Notes under the pieces: model-generated | Database searches by the model: none | What the model was told of the DNA's origin: nothing | What the model saw: the letters and a program-made list of their open reading frames with translations, nothing else | Part shown: positions 43,072 through 52,615 of the stretch, one piece after another | Layout: each line of letters opens with the position of its first letter | Numbering within the stretch: position 1 is the first letter of the stretch | Translations under genes and position numbers: made by a program | Assembly: GCF_047556435.1 (NCBI RefSeq) | Contig: NZ_CP180210.1 | Coordinates: 1,364,001 to 1,428,000 of the forward strand | DNA from: Alteromonas sp047556435 | Lineage (GTDB): Bacteria; Pseudomonadota; Gammaproteobacteria; Enterobacterales; Alteromonadaceae | Length of the DNA: 64,000 bases | Reading direction: 5' to 3'

Positions 43072-44235
43072 TTGAACGTCTCCCCACGCGCGCAGTTAAT
43101 TTTACTGGCAATTACCTACTGGCTTTACTTTGGTCAGTTAGGTGTATTGGTGCCTTACCTCGGTATCTTCCTGGATGGCCGCGGCTTCTCATCGGCTGAA
43201 ATCGGCGAGCTTTTTGCGGTTATTACGCTGGCACGCATCATTGGCCCTTCTTTGTGGGCCAGTATCGCCGATAAAACCGGCAAGAGCCTGTCAGTACTCC
43301 GGCTGGGCTGTTTTCTTACCGTTATCTCATTTTCCAGTGTATTTCTGTTCAACGGCTTCTGGGGGTTAACCCTGTCATTTGGACTGATGATGATGTTCTG
43401 GACTGCGGTATTGCCTCAGCTTGAAGTGATCACCATGCAGTCGGTAGCAGAAACCCGGATAGGTTACGGGCAAATCCGGCTGTGGGGTAGCATTGGCTTC
43501 ATTGTGCTGACCGTTGCGCTGGGTAAAGCGCTCGATCACTTCACTACCGATGCGCCGGTTTACGCCAGTATCGGTGTATTAACGCTATTGTTTTTCAGTT
43601 CACTGCTGCTGCGTCAGCCGGCCATAAAAACCACCGCCACAGAACAAAGTGGCAATCTGTGGCAGTTTGTTAAGCAACGCCCGTTTATTGTATTTTTGGT
43701 CTCTGCGTCGTTATTGCAAATCAGCTTTGGCGCGTACTACGGCTTCTTCGCACTTTACATGCGCGATCTGGGCTATTCCGGGCAACAAACCGGATTGCTG
43801 ATTGCATTAGGTGTATTAGCCGAGATTGGTATTTTCCTGATTGCCGGCAAGCTGATTAGCCGGGTTGGCGTGTGGGGGCTGCTGATGGCATGTATGGTGT
43901 TAACCGCCGTGCGCTGGTATGCACTGGCTGACTTTGCACACAGCGGCTGGGTTGTGATGCTGACGCAGCTTATTCACGCATTAAGCTTCGGTCTGACCCA
44001 CGCTACCTCTGTTCACTTTATCCATCATTTCTTTCCGCAGTCTTTTCACAGCCGTGGTCAGGCCATTTATATCAGTATTGCGTTCGGGATGGGCGGCGCG
44101 CTGGGTAACTATCTGGCCGGGCAAATGTGGGATCAGGGCACGAACGCGTTTAATACGTTCGGCTTTTCAGCTATTACCGCATTGGGAGCAGCCCTTGTTC
44201 TGCTGCTGTGTTCCAAAAAACGGATGAACGTGTAA
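43072..44235 (+). CDS. MFS transporter, HcaT-like
   Basis: A 387-residue, 12-helix major facilitator. YWLYFGQLGVLVPYLGIFLD at the start and ADKTGKSLSVLR in loop 2-3 resemble the MFS_1-like/phenylpropionate-permease-like (HcaT, nucleoside transporter-like) group. The substrate is unknown. The start is probably TTG 43072, since no upstream in-frame ATG exists; GGGGA lies upstream. It may be cotranscribed with aroC (28-base gap). Confidence 0.8.
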   Translation: MNVSPRAQLILLAITYWLYFGQLGVLVPYLGIFLDGRGFSSAEIGELFAVITLARIIGPSLWASIADKTGKSLSVLRLGCFLTVISFSSVFLFNGFWGLTLSFGLMMMFWTAVLPQLEVITMQSVAETRIGYGQIRLWGSIGFIVLTVALGKALDHFTTDAPVYASIGVLTLLFFSSLLLRQPAIKTTATEQSGNLWQFVKQRPFIVFLVSASLLQISFGAYYGFFALYMRDLGYSGQQTGLLIALGVLAEIGIFLIAGKLISRVGVWGLLMACMVLTAVRWYALADFAHSGWVVMLTQLIHALSFGLTHATSVHFIHHFFPQSFHSRGQAIYISIAFGMGGALGNYLAGQMWDQGTNAFNTFGFSAITALGAALVLLLCSKKRMNV

Positions 44236-44325
44236 ATCGCACCCAAGCATATAAGCCTGCCATAACACCTTAAATGACGTTACGGTGACAACGCTTATCC
44301 TGTAGGTGCTGCCTTCATCTATTTC

Positions 44326-44643
44326 TCAGCTGCGCGGGCCATCTTCAATACTGATCAACTTGCCGTTGTGAAACTCCAGCAGGCGTAAAAAGCGGCCATT
44401 GCCTAAGTCATAAGTCCAGCGCATCATGTTGACGCGCTTGCCGTTCACTTCCACTTGCCCAAGGGAAAGCTCATCGAGCGGAGCGCCACATTTTCTTCTG
44501 ACTTCACCGGTTGTATCTCCAGGCATCACCAGCTTGTTTTTACAGCGAAATCCATCGGCCAGACTCTGGTGGCTGAAAAGCAGGAAAAACAGCATCATTA
44601 CAAGATGTGTGAATGGAATTTTAGTATTCGGAGACATTGGCAT
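44326..44643 (-). CDS. DUF2845 exported protein
   Basis: A 105-residue protein with a signal peptide ending near HQSLA-DG (about residue 29). The mature part is one DUF2845 domain: GFRCKNKLVMPGDTTGEVRR followed by KCGAP, with the conserved Cys pair, and the family WTYDLGNGRFLRLLEFHNGK end. A periplasmic protein of unknown role. Confidence 0.78.
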   Translation of the reverse strand: MPMSPNTKIPFTHLVMMLFFLLFSHQSLADGFRCKNKLVMPGDTTGEVRRKCGAPLDELSLGQVEVNGKRVNMMRWTYDLGNGRFLRLLEFHNGKLISIEDGPRS

Positions 44644-44857
44644 TCTCAGTGTTGGCCTTATGTAATAACTCTAGCTGATATAAGTATTTTATTCGAGTCA
44701 TCGGGCCGACCCCGAAGCCTTCCCAAAACGCGTCCGGAATAAACTCGCCATATCGGCGAATTTTGTAATACCTGGACGGGGCAATACACGGACATTGATG
44801 TTATATAATGATAGGGTAATAAGCGTTCAAAAGCGTCGACACAACAGGGAAGTACCC

Positions 44858-45826
44858 ATGATGCGAATTTCAGGTTTCATTGCCCTATGGCTTTTGCTTT
44901 TAAGCCATGGCGTGTATGCACAATCCGCGAAAGAAAACTTGTGGTTGTTTTCGTTAGAGAATGAAAATGGTCACACAAAAATTATTCAGGCGACGAAACT
45001 AACCGACAATGCCGAATACAGCAATCAACCACATTTCTCAGTGGATGGAAGCAAGTTGTACTACTCACAGGCAATGATAGCGGATGAGGGGCAGCAAACT
45101 GACGCGTTTGTTTATGACATTGTTCGCGGCTTTCATTCTAACCTGACTCGCTCTCCCACATCAGAGTACTCTCCAACGCCACGTTTTGATGGGAACGGGT
45201 TATCGGTGATCCTAGTAGATAGCGAAGGGCAGCAATGGCTATGGGGACTGTCATTTGACGGTTCTAAACAGGCGCGTTTGTTTCGGACAGAGCCTGTGGG
45301 ATATCACGTATGGATAAACGAGAAGGAGGTGCTCGCGTTTGTGTTAGGGGATGCACAAAGCGAGAAGCCGCATACCCTGCAGAGATTGTCGCCAGGCAGC
45401 AGTGCGGTAATTATCGATCAGGAAATCGGAGCAAGTTTGTGGGCGATACCCGGTACTGGCATGTTTTCTTATACCAAAAATCCAGCGCCGGATTCTCAGC
45501 CATCAACATTGATGGGCTGGGATCCGGAGCTGAACATTACCAGTGTACTAACCCTGTTACCGGATAACGTCAGCTACATGGCATGGACACCGCGCGGGGA
45601 AGCCATCATTGTGAAAGGCAGTGCTATCTGGCGCTGGAAACCCGAAGAAATTTATGACTCGGAAGCTTCCTCCTCCAATGAGAACGAGGTAGAAGACAGC
45701 ATGCTTGCGAATACCGTTAACGGGTGGGAAAAGTGGCTGGATATCAGCAACGACTGCCCCAATGGCGGCAGCCGGCTGCATATGTCACAAAGCGGCTCTC
45801 ACCTTGCTGTGGTGTGTCAGGAATAA
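44858..45826 (+). CDS. Exported TolB-like beta-propeller protein
   Basis: A 322-residue protein with a signal peptide (ending HGVYA-QS near residue 20). WD40/TolB-type blades are visible, such as AEYSNQPHFSVDGSKLYYSQ and SEYSPTPRFDGNGLSVILVD. The repeats suggest a beta-propeller of four or more blades; the role is unknown. ATG 44858 (or 44861) follows a GGGA site; the open frame reaches 44795 but without a ribosome site. A consensus TATAAT at 44804-44809 may be its -10. Confidence 0.65.
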   Translation: MMRISGFIALWLLLLSHGVYAQSAKENLWLFSLENENGHTKIIQATKLTDNAEYSNQPHFSVDGSKLYYSQAMIADEGQQTDAFVYDIVRGFHSNLTRSPTSEYSPTPRFDGNGLSVILVDSEGQQWLWGLSFDGSKQARLFRTEPVGYHVWINEKEVLAFVLGDAQSEKPHTLQRLSPGSSAVIIDQEIGASLWAIPGTGMFSYTKNPAPDSQPSTLMGWDPELNITSVLTLLPDNVSYMAWTPRGEAIIVKGSAIWRWKPEEIYDSEASSSNENEVEDSMLANTVNGWEKWLDISNDCPNGGSRLHMSQSGSHLAVVCQE

Positions 45827-45858
45827 CTACGACGTTGCCTGATTGTTGCGGCGTTCGT

Positions 45859-47382
45859 TTACGCCGCGCTTGGAGGCCGTTTGCATTGGCTCAGTATTTC
45901 TACTTCTCCTTCATCAGAAACCTGCTCTAATGTGACATCAAACTTCCACAGCCGGTGCAGATGCTTCATGACTTCATCTTTAGAGTCGGCTAGCGGAATA
46001 CCGTGTTGCGGCACATACCGAAGCGTAAGCGAGCGGTCACCTCTGACATCAACATTGTATATCTGAATGTTAGGTTCAAGGTTGCTCAGATTATACTGTG
46101 CAGATAACTTTTCACGGATCTTCAGATACCCTTGTTCATCATGAATAGCGCTGACGCTTACAAACGATTTACTGCTGTCATCTTCAACGGCAAAGAGTTT
46201 AAAGTCGCGGATCAGTTTAGGTGACAGAAACTGGCTGATGAAACTTTCATCCTTAAAGTTGTGCATGGCAAAATGGACCGTTTCCAGCCAGTCTTTGCCT
46301 GCAATCTCTGGAAGGAAAAGCCGGTCTTCGTCGGTGGGGTTCTGACACACCCGTTTAATATCCATGAACATATTAAAGCCCAGGGCATAGGGGTTAATGC
46401 CTGAGTAATAAGGGCTGTTATATTCGGGTTGCATTACCACGCTGCTATGGCTGTGCAGAAACTCCATCATAAAGCGGTCGGTAACCAGTCCTTCATCATA
46501 CATCTGATTTAAAATATGATAATGCCAGAAACAGGCCCAGCCTTCGTTCATCACCTGCGTTTGTTTTTGCGGATAAAAATACTGAGATACTTTTCTGACA
46601 ATACGAACCACTTCGCGCTGCCAGGGCTCCAGTAATGGTGCATTTTTCTCTATAAAGTAAAGCAGATTTTCCTGCGGCTCGGCAGGGAATCGCTGACGCT
46701 GTGGTTTACCGGAAGCCTTGGCTTCAGGTAACGTGCGCCACAACTCATTGACCTGTGATTGCAGGTATTTCTCGCGCTGCTTCTGGCGCGCCTTTTCTTC
46801 CTGAAGCGACACTTTTTGCGGACGTTTGTAGCGGTCCACACCATAGTTCATAAGGGCATGACAGGAGTCCAGTACGTTCTCAACGTCCTCTGAGCCGTAC
46901 TTTCGCTCACATTTAGCGATGTAGTTTTTGGCAAAAACCAGATAGTCGATAATCGAGTCGGCATCGGTCCAGGTCTGGAACAGGTAGTTCCCTTTGAAAA
47001 AAGAATTGTGACCGTAGCAGGCATGCGCCATAACCAGCGCCTGCATGGTAATGGTATTTTCTTCCATCAGGTAAGCGATGCACGGATTCGAGTTGATGAC
47101 AATTTCGTAGGCCAGGCCCATTTGGCCACGCCGGTATTGTTGTTCGGTCTGAATGAACTTCTTACCAAATGACCAGTGCGTATAGTTAATCGGCATGCCA
47201 ATACTGGCGTAAGCATCCATCATTTGCTCGGCGGTGATCACCTCAATCTGATTGGGGTAGGTGTCGAGCTTAAAATTGGCAGCAATACGGTCAATCTCCT
47301 TTTCGTATTGCTCGATCATCTCAAATGTCCAGTCGGGGCCATCACTTAACTGCGTTGCCTTTGTCTGGCGTTTAGGTGCCAT
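45859..47382 (-). CDS. SpoVR family protein
   Basis: A 507-residue cytoplasmic protein of the SpoVR/YcgB family. Recognisable stretches are YPNQIEVITAEQMMDAYASI, PINYTHWSFGKKF and MNEGWACFWHYHILNQMYDE. The function is not settled; in enterobacteria it is induced with the stationary-phase kinase operon. An AGGAGG site lies five bases before ATG 47382, which is inside the 3' end of yeaH (11-base overlap), so translation is coupled. It is the last gene of prkA-yeaH-spoVR. Confidence 0.92.
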   Translation of the reverse strand: MAPKRQTKATQLSDGPDWTFEMIEQYEKEIDRIAANFKLDTYPNQIEVITAEQMMDAYASIGMPINYTHWSFGKKFIQTEQQYRRGQMGLAYEIVINSNPCIAYLMEENTITMQALVMAHACYGHNSFFKGNYLFQTWTDADSIIDYLVFAKNYIAKCERKYGSEDVENVLDSCHALMNYGVDRYKRPQKVSLQEEKARQKQREKYLQSQVNELWRTLPEAKASGKPQRQRFPAEPQENLLYFIEKNAPLLEPWQREVVRIVRKVSQYFYPQKQTQVMNEGWACFWHYHILNQMYDEGLVTDRFMMEFLHSHSSVVMQPEYNSPYYSGINPYALGFNMFMDIKRVCQNPTDEDRLFLPEIAGKDWLETVHFAMHNFKDESFISQFLSPKLIRDFKLFAVEDDSSKSFVSVSAIHDEQGYLKIREKLSAQYNLSNLEPNIQIYNVDVRGDRSLTLRYVPQHGIPLADSKDEVMKHLHRLWKFDVTLEQVSDEGEVEILSQCKRPPSAA

Positions 47383-48670
47383 ACTGACCTCCTGAAGCGG
47401 ATCTTTGTTCGGTACGCGCAAAGAGCTCTCTGAATACGGGGTAAATGTCGCTGACCTGTTGAATGTGTTTGCACACAAAATTGTCGACCAGAGCTTCAAC
47501 TTGCTGATATTCCCGCCACAGACTCTGATGCTGGCGCTCAGTAATTTCGATATAAGCAAAGTAGCGGGTTAGCGGCAGTAGCTTTTTCATCAGCAAATCG
47601 CGGCACTGAGGTGAATCATCAGCCCAGTTGTCGCCGTCGGATGCCTGCGCAGCGTAGATGTTCCAGTCTGTGCCTGTGTAGCGTTCCTGAATAATCTCAT
47701 CCATTAACTTTAGCGCACTGGAAACAATGGTACCGCCGGTTTCCTGAGAGTAGAAAAATTCATGTTCGTCGACTTCTTTCGCCTGGGTATGGTGGCGTAT
47801 ATAAACTACCTCAACATTCTCGTAGGTGCGGGTGAGGAAAAGATAAAGCAGTATATAGAAACGCTTTGCCATATCCTTGGTGGCCTGATCCATCGAGCCG
47901 GACACATCCATCAGGCAAAACATGACGGCTTTGCTGGTAGGAACGGGCCTGCGGTCGTAGTTTTTAAAGCGTAAATCAAATGTATCGATGAACGGGACTT
48001 TAGCTATTTTGGCTTTAAGCTGTTCAACCTCCTTCTCAAGCTCAATGATTTTCAACGTATTATCGTGTTTATCCTCTTTCAGAGCCTGAAGTTCCTCCTC
48101 TAATTCCCGGAGTTTTTTGCGATCGCCGCCCGTAAGCGCAATACGCCGTGCCACAGACCCTTTCAATGAGCGCACAATGTCCAGGTTGCTGGGAACACCA
48201 TCAGTCTGGTAACCCGCACGATAGGTTTCGTATTGCACGACCTTGTCAAACTGGCTCTTTTTCAGGTTAGGGAGGGCGAGATCGTCAAACAGCAAATCCA
48301 GGTACTCGTCTTTACTGATTGAAAAAACGAATTCATCCTCGCCTTCCCCGCTGTTACTGGCGTCGCCTTCACCAGCACCTTGCCCACCCCCAGAAGGAGG
48401 GCGGTTGATCCTGTCGCCGGCAGTAAACTGGTCGTTCCCCGGATGCACCACATCGCGTTTGCCCCCTTTTCCGGTATGAAAAACAGGTTCAGAGATATCG
48501 CGGGTAGGAATACTGATTTCCTCTCCGGTTTCCAGGTCGGTAACAGAGCGTTTGCCCACAGCGTCAGAGACCGCACGCTTAATCTGGTTTTTGTAGCGTT
48601 TCAGAAAGCGTTGACGGTTGACGGTGCTTTTGCCCTTACTATTAAGTCTTCTGTCTATAAAATGCGCCAT
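47372..48670 (-). CDS. yeaH: YeaH/YhbH family protein (DUF444)
   Basis: About 432 residues. The N-terminus (HFIDRRLNSKGKSTVNRQRF) and a Gly-rich linker (about 85-105) are family features. A coiled coil follows at about 185-220, and a von Willebrand-type metal site, MDVSGSMDQATKDMA, lies near residue 246. It always sits with prkA and is thought to act with the kinase in starvation and stress; mechanism unknown. ATG 48670 is chosen over a start at 48676. Confidence 0.93.
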   Translation of the reverse strand: MAHFIDRRLNSKGKSTVNRQRFLKRYKNQIKRAVSDAVGKRSVTDLETGEEISIPTRDISEPVFHTGKGGKRDVVHPGNDQFTAGDRINRPPSGGGQGAGEGDASNSGEGEDEFVFSISKDEYLDLLFDDLALPNLKKSQFDKVVQYETYRAGYQTDGVPSNLDIVRSLKGSVARRIALTGGDRKKLRELEEELQALKEDKHDNTLKIIELEKEVEQLKAKIAKVPFIDTFDLRFKNYDRRPVPTSKAVMFCLMDVSGSMDQATKDMAKRFYILLYLFLTRTYENVEVVYIRHHTQAKEVDEHEFFYSQETGGTIVSSALKLMDEIIQERYTGTDWNIYAAQASDGDNWADDSPQCRDLLMKKLLPLTRYFAYIEITERQHQSLWREYQQVEALVDNFVCKHIQQVSDIYPVFRELFARTEQRSASGGQYGT

Positions 48671-48699
48671 AAGCACCTTCTTTAGTTACTACACCCTCC

Positions 48700-50622
48700 T
48701 TACGATGCTTTACGCACACGCAAATACCATTCACAGAGTAATCTGACTTGCTTCTGTGTATAGCCTTTTTCTTTCATGCGATTCACAAAGTCATCGTGCT
48801 TTTTCTTATCTTCGGTAGAGCCTTTGGTGTTAAATGAGATGACTGGCAATAAATCTTCTGTATTAGAAAACATTTTCTTCTCGATGACGGTGCGCAGTTT
48901 TTCATAGCTTGTCCATGCCGGGTTTTTACCGCTGTTGTTAGCGCGAGCACGCAGCACGAAATTGACTATCTCATTACGGAAGTCTTTAGGGTTAGATATA
49001 CCTGCCGGCTTTTCGGTTTTTTCCAGTTCCGCGTTTAATGACTCGCGATCAAATAACTGACCGGTTTCCGGGTCGCGGTATTCCTGATCCTGAATCCAGA
49101 AATCAGCATAAGTTACGTAGCGATCGAACAGGTTTTGCCCATACTCAGAATAGGACTCCAGATAAGCGGTTTGGATCTCTTTGCCGATGAACTCGACATA
49201 ACGCGGTATCAGATACCCTTTTAAAAACTCCAGGTAGCGATCAGCCGTATCCTGTGGGAACTGCTCGCGCTCAATCTGACGCTCCAGTACATAAAAAAGG
49301 TGAACCGGGTTGGCAGCTACTTCCTGGTGATCAAAGTTAAATACCCGCGATAAAATTTTAAAGGCAAAGCGGGTTGAAAGCCCTTCCATGCCTTCATCTA
49401 CCCCGGCATAGTCGCGGTATTCCTGATATGACTTAGCTTTAGGATCGGTGTCTTTCAGGCTTTCACCATCATAAACCCGCATTTTCGAATAAATACTGGA
49501 GTTTTCCGGTTCTTTGAGCCGCGATAACACGGTGAACTGCGCCAGACACTCCAACGTGTCCGGTGCACAAGGGGCCCCGTTTAGCTCACTGTTATCAAGA
49601 AGTTTTCGGTAAATATTAATTTCTTCGCGCACACGCAAACAGTAGGGCACTTTGACGATGTAAACACGGTCGAGAAATGCCTCATTATTTTTGTTATTTC
49701 TGAACGTCTGCCACTCTGACTCATTAGAGTGGGCCAGGATTAGCCCGTCAAAGGGTAGGGCAGAAAACCCTTCAGTGGGATTATAGTTGCCCTCCTGAGT
49801 AGCTGTGAGTAATGGATGCAGCACCTTGATGGGGGCTTTGAACATCTCAACGAATTCCATCAGTCCTTGATTGGCTTTGCACAACGAGCCCGAATAGCTA
49901 TAAGCATCCGGATCGTTCTGAGCAAACTGTTCAAGCCGGCGAATATCCACTTTCCCAACCAAAGAAGAAATATCCTGGTTGTTTTCATCTCCGGGTTCTG
50001 TTTTCGCAATGCCCACCTGATCAAGTACTGACGGGTAGACCCGAACCACACGAAACTTAGTAATATCCCCATTGTATTCATGAAGTCGCTTTCGTACCCA
50101 AGGTGACATAATCGTTTTCAGATAGCGCTTGGGAATGCCGTAGTCTTTTTCCAGCAAATGACCATCTTCGTTGACATCAAACAAACAAAATGGATGGTCG
50201 TTAACCGGTGAGTCTTTCAGCATGTAAATCGGGACTTTTTGCATAAGCTCTTTCAGGCGTTCAGCCAGAGACGATTTCCCCCCCCCGACCGGGCCTAACA
50301 GATACAAAATTTGCTTTTTCTCTTCCAGACCCTGTGCGGCGTGACGTAGGTAAGAGACTATTTGCTCTATGGCTTCCTCCATGCCATAAAACTCGCTAAA
50401 AGCGGGGTAGCGCGCGATGACACGGTTGGAAAAAATTCGGCTTAGCGCTGGATCGTTTGACGTATCTACCATCTCCGGCTCGCCGATGGCCTTTAATAAT
50501 CTTTCTGATGAGTTTGCGTATGCCAGAGGATCTGACTTGCAGATTTCAAGAAACTCCTGGATGGTAAATTCTTCCTGCTTACGCTCCTCGTATCGATTCT
50601 GGTAATGTTCAAAAATACCCAT
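48700..50622 (-). CDS. prkA: PrkA-type serine protein kinase (YeaG)
   Basis: A 640-residue AAA-like protein kinase. The P-loop is YLLGPVGGGKSSLAERL near residue 106, and the C-terminal PrkA domain spans about 420-635. In E. coli the yeaG-yeaH pair is induced in stationary phase and nitrogen starvation under RpoS. AGGGG precedes ATG 50622. It leads the three-gene operon; yeaH starts 29 bases after its stop. Confidence 0.95.
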   Translation of the reverse strand: MGIFEHYQNRYEERKQEEFTIQEFLEICKSDPLAYANSSERLLKAIGEPEMVDTSNDPALSRIFSNRVIARYPAFSEFYGMEEAIEQIVSYLRHAAQGLEEKKQILYLLGPVGGGKSSLAERLKELMQKVPIYMLKDSPVNDHPFCLFDVNEDGHLLEKDYGIPKRYLKTIMSPWVRKRLHEYNGDITKFRVVRVYPSVLDQVGIAKTEPGDENNQDISSLVGKVDIRRLEQFAQNDPDAYSYSGSLCKANQGLMEFVEMFKAPIKVLHPLLTATQEGNYNPTEGFSALPFDGLILAHSNESEWQTFRNNKNNEAFLDRVYIVKVPYCLRVREEINIYRKLLDNSELNGAPCAPDTLECLAQFTVLSRLKEPENSSIYSKMRVYDGESLKDTDPKAKSYQEYRDYAGVDEGMEGLSTRFAFKILSRVFNFDHQEVAANPVHLFYVLERQIEREQFPQDTADRYLEFLKGYLIPRYVEFIGKEIQTAYLESYSEYGQNLFDRYVTYADFWIQDQEYRDPETGQLFDRESLNAELEKTEKPAGISNPKDFRNEIVNFVLRARANNSGKNPAWTSYEKLRTVIEKKMFSNTEDLLPVISFNTKGSTEDKKKHDDFVNRMKEKGYTQKQVRLLCEWYLRVRKAS

Positions 50623-50922
50623 GATTACCCCTAGAAAAAAACGGATGCCCGTTCTTCTAGCTTAGTCGGTATTCTGAAAAGCGTTAGAATTTTATAACGT
50701 ATTTTGGAATAACCTCGCCCTATTTTGTCTAAATAAAAATTGAACTTTTTCCTAGTAAATACGTCTAGTTACGTTATCTGTCGATTAACTTTTTTGTAAC
50801 AAATATGAATGGTGGGGCAGACAGGTATTGGGAAATAATATCGTTATTTGAGGTGATGCTTTTCAACCGGGGAGGGCGAATGGCTAAATCTCTTCAGTGC
50901 ATTGGGATTGGGCGGCACCTGG
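50623..50922. other. Intergenic region upstream of prkA
   Basis: About 300 bases, AT-rich in 50680-50800, with no supportable gene. The prkA promoter should lie here on the minus strand; I do not see an unambiguous -35/-10 pair, which would fit a stress sigma factor promoter (inference). Confidence 0.4.
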
Positions 50923-50949
50923 AAAAACGCCCGCATCGGCGCGGGCGTT
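50923..50949 (-). terminator. Intrinsic terminator of sodB
   Basis: On the minus strand a 9-bp GC-rich stem AACGCCCGC/GCGGGCGTT is followed by TTT. It starts 16 bases after the sodB stop codon. Confidence 0.85.
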
Positions 50950-50965
50950 CAACTATTGCAATTTA

Positions 50966-51547
50966 TTATGCAAAATTTTCTGAGGCAAAATCCCAGTTGA
51001 CCAGTGCCCAGAAACCTTCCAGATACTTAGGACGTGCATTACGGTAATCAATGTAATACGCGTGTTCCCACAGATCTACCGTCAGCACCGGCGTCACGCC
51101 ATCTTCTGAAATTGGCGTCTGTGCATTGCTGGTATTCACGATGTCCAGTGAACCATCAGCTGTTTTCACTAACCACGTCCAGCTTGAGCCAAAGTTATTT
51201 ACTGCTTTGTCATTAAATGCAGCCTGGAAATCAGCAAATGATCCCCACTTGGCTTTAATAGCATCAGCCAGTGCGCCAGTTGGCTCACCGCCGCCGTTCG
51301 GGCTTAGGCAGTGCCAGTAGAACGTGTGGTTCCAAACCTGTGCTGCGTTATTGAAAACACCGCCTTCTGAAGATTTGATGATCTCCTCAAGGCTCTTGTT
51401 TTCCATGTCTGTACCTTCGACCAGGCCATTTAGCTTGGTAACGTAAGTCGCGTGATGCTTACCGTAGTGGTAATCCAGCGTCTCAGATGAAATATGAGGT
51501 TCCAGTGCATTTTTTTCATAAGGTAATGCCGGTAATTCAAAAGCCAT
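50966..51547 (-). CDS. sodB: Iron superoxide dismutase
   Basis: A 193-residue cytoplasmic enzyme disproportionating superoxide. Metal ligands are visible: His in HYGKHHATYV (near residue 26), His in WNHTFYW (near 73), and Asp/His in DLWEHAYYIDY (near 157 and 161). The Gln in AAQVWNHTFY marks the iron rather than manganese type. Length matches E. coli SodB (193). ATG 51547 is chosen because GGAG lies seven bases upstream; an earlier ATG at 51559 lacks a site. Confidence 0.96.
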   Translation of the reverse strand: MAFELPALPYEKNALEPHISSETLDYHYGKHHATYVTKLNGLVEGTDMENKSLEEIIKSSEGGVFNNAAQVWNHTFYWHCLSPNGGGEPTGALADAIKAKWGSFADFQAAFNDKAVNNFGSSWTWLVKTADGSLDIVNTSNAQTPISEDGVTPVLTVDLWEHAYYIDYRNARPKYLEGFWALVNWDFASENFA

Positions 51548-52193
51548 ACGAATCTCCATGTTGGTTCTAATTTGTCATTCCGACGAAGGGTAAAAGCTCG
51601 CCTTGCGCCGGATTCGGTCTTAGCTTAACTGGGATATTGGGACAAATCTTGGTAACCCAATGACAAATTTATGAATTTTTCAGTTTGTCTTGCCAGCGAA
51701 AGCTGTAACGGGTTGTGAATCATGCCTGTTCTGACTTACTTGTTAGCCCACAAGCTCTCAAACAGATCACTTCCATTATGGAAAACGAAGGTGCGCTTGG
51801 GAAGAGGCGAATAAGTCTATAGCCACTCAACAAGTCCTGAGGTATACAATTGCAACACAAAGGTCGCACGGAATGGCAATTGTCCTTGCCAAGAAACCTA
51901 ACATCGCAAATATGTGCTTCAGGGCTTGCCCTTAGGGGATTACAGCCAAGCGCTTGCTCGTCGTTAGCCGTTTTTGACTTACCCTGTTGGGTCTGCAAAA
52001 GACCGCCTTGATTAGTCACTTAGCTGCGGGCCTGAGCGGCCAAAGGCTTATTCGCACCTTCCTCCTGCAAGCCCGATGACAATATCGTTAAGCCATTCAC
52101 CTCAAAATATCCTCTGTGCTATCATAGCTGACCTTGAAAAGTGAAAAATCACGCCCACTTATACGGGTAAATTTATGTTGCCGAGAGGAAACC
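51548..52193. other. 646-base region between sodB and grxD
   Basis: No supportable gene. A 99-residue minus-strand ORF (51720-52019) is open but has no ribosome site or known family and is Cys-rich in an unusual way. An 8-bp inverted repeat ACAATTGC (51846-51853)/GCAATTGT (51876-51883) lies inside it. The grxD promoter should lie in the last 150 bases. The stretch may be a relic. Confidence 0.4.
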
Positions 52194-52544
52194 ATGGACA
52201 ATACTGAAAGCCAAGCCACTGTTGATAAAATTAAGCAGCAAATTCAAGAGAATCCAATTCTTCTTTATATGAAGGGTTCTCCAAAGCTGCCTAGCTGTGG
52301 TTTCTCCGCTCAAGCCGTTCAGGCACTGATGTCTTGCGGTGAGCAATTTGCCTATGTCGATATTCTGCAAAACCCGGATATTCGCGCAGAGTTACCAAAG
52401 TATGCCAACTGGCCAACGTTTCCTCAATTGTGGGTTGAGGGTGAACTGGTTGGCGGCTGTGACATCATTATCGACATGTTCCAGCAAAATGAACTTCAGC
52501 CGTTGATTAAAGAAACCGCGGCAAAACACAAAGAAGCAGAGTAA
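52194..52544 (+). CDS. grxD: Monothiol glutaredoxin (Grx4/GrxD type)
   Basis: A 116-residue monothiol glutaredoxin with active site CGFS in KLPSCGFSAQAVQAL near residue 34. YANWPTFPQLWVEGELVGGC and a C-terminal helix follow. It binds and passes on iron-sulfur clusters and works with BolA-type proteins in iron sensing. ATG 52194 has a GAGAGGAA site; the ORF is open to 52134 but without one. Confidence 0.95.
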   Translation: MDNTESQATVDKIKQQIQENPILLYMKGSPKLPSCGFSAQAVQALMSCGEQFAYVDILQNPDIRAELPKYANWPTFPQLWVEGELVGGCDIIIDMFQQNELQPLIKETAAKHKEAE

Positions 52545-52590
52545 TCACGACGCTTCCGTCGGCGCACCACGCCGCCGAGTCAAACACGCT

Positions 52591-52615
52591 AAACCGGTCT
52601 CTGGCCGGTTTTTTT
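52591..52615 (+). terminator. Intrinsic terminator of grxD
   Basis: Stem AAACCGG/CCGGTTT with a 7-base loop and a T-tract, 46 bases after the grxD stop. Confidence 0.85.

Noticed and set aside
50805..51047. 80-residue plus-strand ORF across the sodB terminator
   Set aside because: It has no ribosome site and overlaps the terminator and 3' end of sodB in antisense.
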